A stretch of 64,000 nt of DNA from Lepidostoma basale (taxonomy: Eukaryota > Arthropoda > Insecta > Trichoptera > Lepidostomatidae), in contig JAHDVF020000880.1 of NCBI GenBank assembly GCA_022606425.2, forward strand, positions 372,001 through 436,000. Reading direction: 5' to 3'. Position 1 is the stretch's first letter. Each line of letters starts with the position of its first letter. Under the pieces are notes generated by a model. That model did no database searches. It saw only the letters and a program-made list of their open reading frames with translations, and was not told the origin of the DNA. This document shows positions 36,501-48,500 of this stretch, piece by piece. Position numbers and translations under genes: made by a program.

Positions 36501-39500
36501 TGTAATATTAAAATAAATTGTAAACACTAGTATATTGTTAGCCTAACTGCAAGAATACTTATCTCTATATAAGTAATATTACAGGAGGGAAAAAAATGAC
36601 TGTTTGTTCTATTTTAACTTAAACATAGTTAATCAAATGATTTTACTGAAATCTCGTGATGGAAGTTCATTTTAAATAAATAAATAAAACAATGTTTTTT
36701 TATTAAACTACTTTAGCAACCGGTTTCGCCAGGCTCGCTGGCATTGACAGACTGGTCTGTTGATGCCAGCAAGCCCGGCAAAACCGGTTGTTGTCGTAAT
36801 AAAGACAAAAGTAGAAGTAGTTTAAAAAATATTGTTTTATTTAATTATTAATTAAACGTAGTTTTTAATTTATAATGTTTGAAAAAAAAACATTTTAATA
36901 TCTGTCAAAACTGACCACATTCATGAAAATTTTGTTTAAATATTTATATTGTACATTATATTCAAAAGACTAATGAAGGCCTTCTGTGTCTAAAACATTT
37001 TTGTATTTAATTTTTTATTTTTTTAAAATAAAGTTAGTGTTGTTTGCAAAGTTATAAACATCGTTCATTGAATCCGCAACACCAAGTTATGGTGAATATA
37101 GAAGAAATGATTATTATATTACATATTCCCATCAAGTATAACTTCTAAAAATAAACATTTTGTTTCTAGTTACCATGGAAAACGCTGAAGAACATAGTGG
37201 AATATTATTACATGTGGAAGACGACAGACCGGTACGTCCAGCAGAAGAGGGTAAAGGCCGTGGAGGCGGAGTCCAAGCTGAAGCAAGTCTACATTCCCAA
37301 CTAGTGAGTGTTTGTGGTCGTTTCATATTTATCTTTTTACACCTTATACTCCACACGATACTAGTCTCACACTGCAGGTGGTCAAACGGACCAGATAAAA
37401 GCTTTATTTTATCATTGCGAAATAAAATTAACCTCTCCGTGAGTATGGACGCACGGGCGCGTCCAGTAAAAAAAGTCTTTAAGGAGTATGTATGGACTCA
37501 CCAACGCGTCCGCGCCTATAGTACAAGTGCACTCTGATTTAACCCTTAACGTACCGTGTTCAAAACAAAACGCTCGCTCCCATGTGGTCAATTCAGTTTA
37601 CCGCTAACTTTATCTAAATATCAAGCATATGACTCGATCAATCAAAATTTAATTTATGTCATCTTGTAGGGAATTTCATTAGGAATAGATCGATATCTAT
37701 AACATACATGGATTATTTGAAAAACATATCATTATTAATTTTTTTCTGGAACCGTCACAGCATACGAGCAACTGACACCAAGTATAAACTTGTCTCCGCG
37801 CCGCTTGCCGCGCCGCGGCCGGCAGGGCGAGACTTTACGAGATTTTACGTATGATAAAGGCACCTAGGCAAAATGTATAGTACGTTCAAGACAACGAGTA
37901 CGTATTAATATTTGTCCCTTTTGGTAAAGTGTTAATATTTTCACAGTTCTGATATTATTAAGTTGCGTGCTGCGTTTCCGTTCACAGTCGGTATTATTAC
38001 GTACCTATGAAAAGGCCAAACATATAATTTATAATACGTTCAAAACAATTTGTCACTTTTGATAAAGTTGTTAATATTAGCAAAACAAATTCTACCTTAA
38101 CACGAATGAAGGTGAGGGCAGTCTTAGAAAATATTTATTTTTGGGATGAAGGAAGTAATTTTTTGCTTTTTTTTTATTACGAAATATTGAGAACACTTCA
38201 ATGGAGGATTACAATTTTTTTTATAATATTAGGGTCCATAGGTTTTAAGAAAATCAACTTTAAATTGGCAGTGGAAACTCAATTGACCACATGGCAACGC
38301 GACGGTTAAATAAAATATATGTTTACTGCTGAAATCTATAGACTCACGTACTTTTACAAATATTTAAAGTGGTTCCCTACATTACCAAACTCGAACAACA
38401 TCTGTGACGTTATTCGACATTTCTTATAGAGTGACAACCATTTGCCACGAGAACTCACTTTCCAGATTCAGTTAAGTAAAAAAAACTCACGGAGAGGTTA
38501 ACGCACTGTCAAGTAAAGTATGGAGCTGACAAAAGAAGGATGAAAGTAGAATAAATGAGATCTCTTAGACAAATGTGTCTGTATATAATGAGTGTCAAAT
38601 GCAAATGTAAGAAGTGAATTAAGATTAGTGGGTCATTTGTCAAAATATGGTTTGGACACAAGGAATGATGTAAACTGAACAAGAAGTAGAGAAAGACTGA
38701 GGAAAATGTGGTACGATCAAATCAATCTAATATCAAATGTCGGCCACGTGAGGAATTCAGGGAAATGTCAGAGAATTTTCCTCACAATGTATGAATGTTG
38801 CGGAATCGAGTGAGGTATGTCAGGAATGAATAGTATGGAGGTCCATTCTTTCTGCCAACCCCTTTGTGTAATAGCGGATTGTTAGTCAGTCGTATATAAA
38901 ATTAATTGCCACACGAGAATCAGAACTTGGACCAATCCTGTACATAATTGTCCAAGTTTTTTTTCTATCCGCTGTTTTAATTATTTTATAATTACGTGTT
39001 TGCGCTTATTTCACCCTTGGGTGATCTCTCATTATTAAAGTTAATTACATTTCAAATCAATTTTTAGTCTTAATTTAGATATATACCGTATTTTACGGAC
39101 TATAAGACGCACCTTAATTTTTAAGAAATAAAAAAAAAATCATTTTTACAATTTTTATTTCAAATCAAATCAGTTTATTTTCTCAAAAGATATTACAAAC
39201 AACAGTTATAGTTTAAGGCATCTATTGAGAACAGGTAAAATATAATAAATATATAATACCAGGAATGCATGAGAGATATTAGGAATACAAGATACTCTTC
39301 AAAGTGATTATGTTTAGCAGTTTGATTGCTCTCCCCACCGGCATCACTAGATGCAGGTTGGTTCTGCATGTTGGGAGATAAAACAGTCTGTGCTGACGCT
39401 GTTGAAGATAGCCAACCATCCAGCCAGATTTGATCAGACCATCAGATTGCAAAGCCAGACTAAAGAAAAAATTCTTAGTTCATAAAACCGAACTGACCTT

Positions 39501-42500
39501 TAAAATCCCTGAAAATCGTCGTCTGAACTTTGGTTGCATTTTTATATTAATTTCGAGTATAAGACGCACCTGAATTTTGGAGTCAATTTTTTGAAGAAAA
39601 AAATTCGCCTTATAGTCTGTAAAATACCCTAATTGGATAACATTTTTGCATTATATCCTTATCCTTGCAGATCTATCATTGTTTCAAAATATTTAACTAA
39701 AAACTATTGAATATTGTATAATCAAAATTAATAAACCTGTTCTTATAAGTATTCTTCCGAGGATACCTGATTGCGAGGAAACCTTTCACGGATACAATTG
39801 CATTTGTGTGTAATATTACTACAATAGCTTTTTTCTTTTCTTTGTTACAGTAACAAGCCCAACCCAGCGATAATAAATAATAATAAATCTAATAATGTGA
39901 TGAATGGAGGCACTAATGGATCCGCGGTTAATCTCACATCGGGCGAGATCTGCAGTTCCTGTCAAGGTAATCTTGTTTCCTTATAATAAAAGTGAAATGA
40001 TTCTAGAAATTATTAAACCTCTCCAGCATTATTTAACCACCATTGGCTTCGTTTGCAGTAAAAAAATATATATTGAACTGCGGTTGACTACATATACAGC
40101 TCAGATAGAAATTCTAGTTCATTGTATTATTTACATTTAGTAGTAAGGAACTAAAGTAAGAAAGGTTTATAAGATACATTCAAATATGAGCTGCAAATGT
40201 AGTCTGCCACGGTTTGAAATGTAGCCAGTTACTCTATAGGGGTTTAAGACTATGTCATTTAAGAGAATTTTTTGCTCAAATCTCAGTATTTTGATGTTAC
40301 ATTATTTGGATTATGGTTGTCTTTATCTGTTTAAAATTTATAAATTTAAAAACTTTTTAGATAATCCATTGTTCTGGCGGAAACACTTTGATATTCCAAC
40401 ATTATTAATTGTTTAAATAAAAAACTTTGTTTTAAATCGGGTGGTCAGTGAAATGACTGAAGATTCAATAAGAATGAGCTTTACAAATGAGAGTTGCACG
40501 AACAGCGGAAGTGAAATTACTGAAATAAATTTGAACGAGATAGTAAGTGCTGTAAGATGTATGAAAGGTGGAAAAGCTGTCGGATATGACTGTGTAGCCT
40601 TAGAGTTTATCAAAAACGGTGGGCCGGTGGTTTCAGCATGGTTATATAGACTCTTTAACCAGTGTTTAGAGGAGGGATATACGCCGCTCGACTGGAGGAG
40701 GGCTGTTATCATGCCTCTTTATAAGGGAAAGGGGTCTCGTATGGACTGTGGAAATCACCGGGCAATAAGTCTATTAAGCGCCGTTGGTAAACTCTACGGT
40801 CGAATTTTAATAGAAAGAGTAAAAAAGACGACGACTGAAAGAGTATGGGATGTGCAAGGCGCTTTTATGACCGGAAGAGGTTGTATGGATCAGATTTTTG
40901 CACTTCGAACGCTTGCGGAGAAGTTTATGGCCAAAAACCGTAAGCTTTTCTGTGCGTTTGTCGATTTGCAAAAAGCCTATGATCGAGTGAACAGAGAAAA
41001 ACTGTGGTCAATCTTGTCCGAATACGGAGTGAGCACAAAACTGATACGGGCGGTTGCTTCTCTCTACGAAGGGAGCACTGCCAGTGTTAGGGTAAATGGG
41101 GACATCACGCCCTGGTTTGATATCACGAAGGGTGTTAAGCAGGGCTGCGTGATGTCCCCTTGGTTGTTCAATCTGTATATGGACAAGTGTATGAAAGAAC
41201 TTAAAGGTATAAATGCTGGTGCTAAGATGAGTGATCTGTCTGTAAACTGTCTGCTTTACGCGGACGACGCCGTTCTCGTTGCGGATAGTGCGGACGAATT
41301 ACAAGTCTTGGTGTCGAGAATGTATGAGGTATGCAAGTCGAACGATTTAATGATGAATGTCGGAAAGTCAAAGGTGTTAGTTTTTGAAAGGGAAGAGCAA
41401 ATGACAGTTTGTAATATAAGTGTAAATGAAGAGAACTTGGAACAGGTGAGCGAATTTGTGTATTTAGGTAGCATGTTCACAGCGGATGGCCGAACGGACA
41501 GTGATATTGAAAGAAGGGTTGGTGCGGGTAACAAAGTGAATGGAGCTTTAAAAGTAGTTATTGGAAACAAGAATTTATCAATGAAAGCGAAAATGGCCGT
41601 TCACAATGGAGTTCTGGTTCCAACCCTTATGTATGGAAGCGAAGCATGGAACTGGCAGAAGAAAGATGAGAGCAGAATAAATGCGGTAGAGATGAGGTCC
41701 CTAAGACGTATGTGCGGTAGAACGATGTACGACAGAATCTCAAATGCTGATATTAGGAAAGAGTGTAGAGCGAAAGAAGGTATTATGAACAAAATTATGA
41801 AAGGTTCGCTTCGTTGGTTCGGACATATGGAGCGCATGGGTGAAGAAAGAATGGTTAAAAAGTATACGTTAACAATGTAAATGGAGTAAGGAGTCGAGGT
41901 AGACCGAGGAAAACATGGCATGACCAAATTAATCAAATATTAAAAGTTGGTCATGTCAGAAGCCGGAAGAATCGACGTGCGTGTATGACTCGATGTATGA
42001 ATGTGGAGGAAGCTAGAGAGGTGTGCCAGGATAGAGTAGTGTGGCGGTCCATTCTCTCTGCCTACCCCTGCGGGGAAACGGCGTGATGGTTTTGTTTGTT
42101 TTGTTGTCTAGGGGACAGAACGCTTGGCTCCTGATCCAAGGGACATGGGTTCAAGCCTGGACACGACCCGATTCCTTCTTCATGATAATGAGCTATTTTC
42201 TGCTCATATTGAAGATTGTTAAATTAATACTATTGATTTAAATATTACAATTGATTATATTTTGTCACGACAGCTGTTACTTTTAAACCTTATTACTTAA
42301 TTGTTTACAATATTGTGTGTAGTTTCTTCCCCTCCTAATATTGATATATATAAACTAAGTTTTTCTGATGTATTTTTTACTTGATTGTAAGACCTGACGA
42401 TGCTACCATCGGTTAGCGAAACAGCTGTCGTGACAAACTATAATCAATTGTGATATTTATAACAAAGTTTTTTATTCAAACAGTTAAAAACTTATTGTTT

Positions 42501-45500
42501 ATATTTTTCTCAGCAACATCATCTTCCCAGTGGTACGCGTGGGGCCCCTCACAGTTACAAAGCAGGTTGTGTTCTTCATGTTGGCAGTACTGGAAAAAAT
42601 ATGGAGGATTCAAAGTAAGTTTTTTTTTGTTTGTATATTTTACCGAGTGCCATTAGAAATGTTGAAATTTCAAATGTGAATCAGTTACGACAGAAAATTA
42701 AATATTCCTAATTATGTTGGGTGTTATAAAAATGTGGTCCGATCAAATCAATCAAATATTAAATGAAGGCTACGTGAAGAGTCGGAGACATTGACTTGTG
42801 TGCTTAACATGGTGAAATAATGTTGAGGAAGCGATAGAAGTATATCATGAAAGAAAAGTGCAACTCCATTCTTTCTACCTACCCCTTCTGGAGACGGCGT
42901 GATGGTTAGTTAGTTAGATAGTTATTATATCAAGTATTATTCAGTGTATCCAGGTGTAACTAACTTCCTAAAACAAGATTTTTGGAAATATATTTGACTC
43001 AAAATAATTCTAAATCAATATAAGGCTTGATTAATTTTACTTTTGAGTTTGCTGACCACTGTCTTAGTTAGCTAATTATTTTAATAAGCTTTAAATAAAC
43101 TAATGGGCTAATTTTTAGTTGTGTTGTATGATTTTTTAATTTTTTTCCATAATTGTCAATGTTGATGTCAGCAATGTAGATCAAAAAATCTATCCATAAT
43201 AATCTCATAAATGAAGTGGTTACCACCATGAGATTTCAGTAAAAACATTAGATTTCTTTTATGTACAGTTTGATATTTATTTAATTCTTGGATGCATTTC
43301 AGGTGGCCGGTGGTGTGTGTGAAGGAGAGGCGGAAACGCCCACCCCTGCCAGCGGAGCGACGGGAGCAGCAGCGGAAGCCGTTCGAGTGCGGGGGCCCTT
43401 TTATGGGGGCCGCAGTAGTGATGGAGAGGAGCCTGGGCCCCCGGGTGCACACCAGGCCTTCTCACACCGCCCTCACCGCTGCACAATGCTCAACTGTGGG
43501 AAGGTTAGAACATTGCCATCTCAATATTATAATTTTTTTTTTCTCGTATACAACAAGGTCGTTTGAACCCAATTACTGTATACAATTTATTTTAGCTATT
43601 ATATTGATTCTCATGACATGTGATAGGTAGCCAATCTATTGCCATTTTATTGTCACATGAATTCTACACCAGACCAAAGACAGTGCGACAATCACACTGC
43701 TATCGCCGGGAATCAAACCCGGGACCTTCGGTATGGAAGTCAGAACTCTTACCACTCTGCCACGAAGGTTGACAAATTTTATTCCCCTTTGAGCTTTTAC
43801 ATGTGAATTTTAAGTACTACAAATCTTTTTGAATAATCTACAATATTTATTCAAGTTGCAGTTTCATTGGAATAAATCACCGATAATCATATATTACCGA
43901 AACAAGTTTTGGCTGCTTTAACCCTCGTTGTAAAAAATATTTGTCTCGAACTGCGGTTACCTACATTCACAGTTCAGACAGAGAGTCCCAGTTCATCGTA
44001 CATAATGAACTAAAGTTAAAAGGTTTATAAGATATGTTCAAATTAGAGCTGCAAATGTAGTCTGCCACAGTTCGAAATATTTTTTTTTGGATTGTAATTG
44101 TAGTCAGCCGCACTAGGGGTTAAAAGCAAAAGGAGAACATATATCCTATTAAATAAAAAAAAAGGTTGATTGTAAGACTTGATGATGCTTACATCGGTTA
44201 GGGAAACAGCTGTCGCGACAAAATATAATCAATTTTGATATTTATAACAAAGTTTTTTTTAAAATAAAAACAGTTAAAAATTGTTTTATTTTTGTACGTC
44301 ATTTGTTATTTTTTATGATTAACTATTTTTTTTTTCATTCATTAATTTTTATTTTTTTTAACCCTTAGGACACTGGGCGAATTTTCAATAACTGTCCTCC
44401 TGGGACGTAAATTTTGACATTCCGAACGCTCTCATACAATAATTAATTAGGAGAAAAATAAGACTTTCAACGAAAAAATAAAAATGCCAAATGAACTATT
44501 AACTTATAATCTATCTTTATAAATAATAAAAGATGTACTTTCAATACTTAAACAAGTTTTTTTGAAGTGTTTTCATCTAAAAAAATACCATATTACGCAG
44601 CATCCACAAAAAGAAACACTCATATCTAATCAACGATATGGATTATCGTAAAAATTCTTTCACAAGACCCGAGAACGTACTTCTCACTAAAATAATGAGT
44701 CCTTTGATTATCATGTTACTATTTCGGTAATTAATTATAGAATTTTTAAATAAACACTACGAAATTATTGCCGCGTACACACACACTATCGCAGCCGCGC
44801 TGTGTAAACATACGAGTAGGTGATTACACGTTGTTCGTGTTTGGACTTGTTTCGGGCGGGCGTTGTGATATACTCGTATACGTAAAATTCCAAGAACAAC
44901 GATTTTTTTTGTATTAGGAGTCAAGGGAATATTACGCAAGAAATGTCATCCGGTTAATCTTAATGTTTTTTTTTTTCGTTTTTTACAATTTCAACCAAGA
45001 AATTTCAAATAATAAAAATATATTTTTTTAAGATAAATCTTTCAATCTCATCATCATCAATTGGTAAAATTTAAATTATTGAAATAACACTGTCATCAAT
45101 TTTTAATAAATTAAAACAATAATTTTTCCACTTCTTACTTTATTTATCTCGACGTGTTTGGATGGTTTTAAACCTATATATAACCTTCGAAACATGTCGA
45201 TATAATTATATAATTTTTCATACCGTTTATAATTTTTTCCAATGAATTCTTTGAAACATATCGAAAAAAAATTAACCAACAAAAATATTTTTTTAATTCA
45301 TAAAAAATCGTCTTGGATGGAATGGAAATCCAAAACGTTAATACTTAAAAAAAAAAGTAGTTAACACAAACGTATTTAAAAATACGAAAACTGTTAGATT
45401 ACACATTTTTTCAAATCACATCCTTTCAAACTTTACAATTTATAAGAAGCTAAACAGTTCTTGCTCTCGGTTCTCGTCCATAACATATGGGCACCCTAAA

Positions 45501-48500
45501 GACCATTGAAATCTGACTCGTAGCTGTAAGCCGCGGCGCGCGTGTGACTGTGGTAGTGTTCCAGTTCAGCCCGTACGATTTACATCTGTCAAAAAATATT
45601 TATTTAAATTAAACCCTATGCAAAAAAAATAATCTGTTAACACCAAAATGTAGCCAAGACCCTAATTGATAAAATGACATTTTTACTTTTGTTTAAAACT
45701 TACAAGTAGAGATGATATTCGTTGACAAAACCGAGTGAAGGCCTAACACTGCAATTGCAGTGTAAAGGACCGCGGGCACGCTTTTTCGCCACTGCAAATG
45801 CAGTGTATAGGATTCTAAGAGTTAATCAAAAGGGTTTTGTGTGAGGAGACAAAAATCCTTTAATATGAAACACTTACGCCATTATTAAAGATAATTATAA
45901 CATTTGTGCTTGAATTAACTGAAAAATGTTTATGGTTTGATAAAATAAAATATAGTGTGTAAAAACAAAAGTACACAAGTGTTATAAATTAATTTTAGAT
46001 TATAATCCGTTCGATTTATCCAGACATACGATTCTTCATAGAAATATTGCATCAAAGTTTTGGTATAGCTAACACGACAATCAATTTTCCAGGAGTTCAA
46101 ATTGAAAGCCCAGCTGGCGAGACACGTGGCCGGCGCACACGGGGGCTCCCTGCGCGCCGGCTCTCCGAGGCCCGTCATGAAGACCCGCGCCGCCTTCTAC
46201 CTGCGCACCTCCCCCCTCACCCGCCTGGCGCGCCGCATCAGCCGCGCCCTGCGCCGCCCCCGCCGCATCGCTCGCGCCCCCTTCACCCCAGTCAACCTGC
46301 ACCAGGTCAAGCAGGACTGTAAGTACACAAAAAAATTCTCTCACTTGTTAACTAAATTCTAATACCTTAACGGACATTACTCACCTCTGATAACAGTAAT
46401 ATGTCACTGCGGTCATATGGAGGTGACATGATGAATCATGTGGAATCTGCGTGTAATTACTTTGTCAGTTGAATATTACCAATAGATCGATTAACATACA
46501 CAGTGCCTTTTAAAATTTAAATATTGATAGAATAACATATACAAAAGATACAAAAGTTAGCATCCGATAAGGGTTAATAATATCACCAATAATTAATACT
46601 AATGAAAATGTCCGTTTTCTAGAAGTTTTATTATATTTTATGGGAATGATATGTTTTGCCTTGTATGATATTTCTGATATTTAAATGTATAAAAACATTT
46701 GATAATGCCTTAATAAGCCAAAACATGCCGTTCTCATAAAATATAATAAAACTTCTAGAAGATGTTTTCATTTGTATTAATAATTTAATTTTGAGTTTTA
46801 CATTAGTCAGAGAAATCGACATGCGTGCATGACATGATGTCAAATCAAATCAGTTTATTTCATTAATAGACATTACAAAATTAAGGTTTAAGGCATCTAT
46901 TGATAACAGGTAAAATAATATATTGCATATAGTATACTACCAGAAACGCATGAGAGATGGTTTGACATTAGGAAGACAAGACACTCTCCAGATTCAAGAG
47001 TATTTGCCTTCTGAACGTACTTTCACTAATATGAAAGATGTTGATCTCCGAGAAGACCGTGTTCAGCAGATTAATTGCTCTTTCCACCGGTGTCACCAGA
47101 GGCAGGCTTCTGGCGGCCGGTAGGTAAAACAATCTATGCCGTTAGAGACATCTATCAGGGACAAAAAGCCGAACACCCTCCAGCATGGCTGAGAATGTAT
47201 GAATGTTGAGGAAGCAAGAGAAGTATGTCAGGAAAGAAGTGTCTTTCTGCCTACCCCTTTGGGAGAGACTTGGATCTTCTGGCTTACAGAGGTTCAGCTC
47301 TAATGGATATTCCTCTTACGTCTGTAGGAAACATTGTTGGAATGCGATTTGGTAGTTGTTTTATGATGGGGCTAAATGTATGGCCCGGAGTGTCCCTCCG
47401 AAAGAGGGCGAGGGGGGATTTAGGGTTTATGATAAAGTCTTACATTATTGTCAAGGAATGGAAGACCAGTTAGGGTTGGGATTGTATTTATAAAAAAAGC
47501 CTGTTCCCGAGGGGAAGATAAGAGAGGAGCAGTGCCTGGATGGAGTTGGGGTAGGAGATAGCATCCTGCGTGAGACCATTTTGTTTGGCGGAGTACATAG
47601 TAGGTTATCGGGGAGGATTTTTTTTTTTGTCCGCGTTGATTGCGGGAGGGGTAAGGACTGAATGATGGTGGATAACTTGGTGGTGATGGTTAGTTAGTTA
47701 GAGTTTTTCAGTTTCCAGGTTCTTGGGATGCCACCTGGGCCTTGGATTATGATTGACTATATTAAAGTTTGTGGATATTTGTGTATTACAGGTAGCGTGG
47801 GCATGGCAGGGATGAACCAGGCGGAGCTCGCGGCGCTTGTGGCGGGGCGCGGCGGGCGCGCGCGTGGGCAGGTGGCTCGCGTGGCGGAGCGCTTGGCCGG
47901 GCCGCACGTAGCGCACGTACCTGGGGCTCCGCAGCACGCCTGGCTGCGCCTCACACCCAAGGACCGCATGCCGCAGCCCGCCAAGATGGCCTTCCCCAAG
48001 CCACCAAAGGCTCCAGGTCTGTTTCATTCATGGAATTACCCATTCGTAATTTATTTCTTGATGATTATGGTTCTAATTTAAAATGTGATATGAATCCTTT
48101 GTTTAGTTACACCGGGTTCAGTGTGTTTACAAATATTGAAAGGGGTAAAGTGAAGTGTTCTTTATTTCTTTGCCCGCTACGACTAACTTTAATCAGATTA
48201 ATCACACACGAGATCCCGATGTGCACAACTGACTTTAGTCGTACACATCAGGTGTGTGTGTGTGTGTGTTTATTTATTCTGCAATATTGGAGAATGTTTT
48301 GTAAAATAATCAATTTTGGCTAAGTGATTTAGTTTTTAACCCTTATAGTCTGGCTGGCTACAATAGCAGTACGCATATATTCTCTGTGTTTAACGTGTAA
48401 TATCCCGTAAATTTACTATTACGGACCAAAAATAAAAATGAATATTATATACACTCATGTATTCTTTGTGATTTAGAGTTGAACTTTCATCCTTTTTGTG

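Noticed and set aside
40441..41880. Complete autonomous LINE
   Set aside because: The endonuclease and the N-terminal reverse-transcriptase part are missing, and the C-terminus is frameshifted.
43700..43775. Possible tRNA gene (good A and B boxes)
   Set aside because: The boxes belong to the head of a dispersed SINE-B; no cloverleaf is completed, and the same head occurs at several other places.
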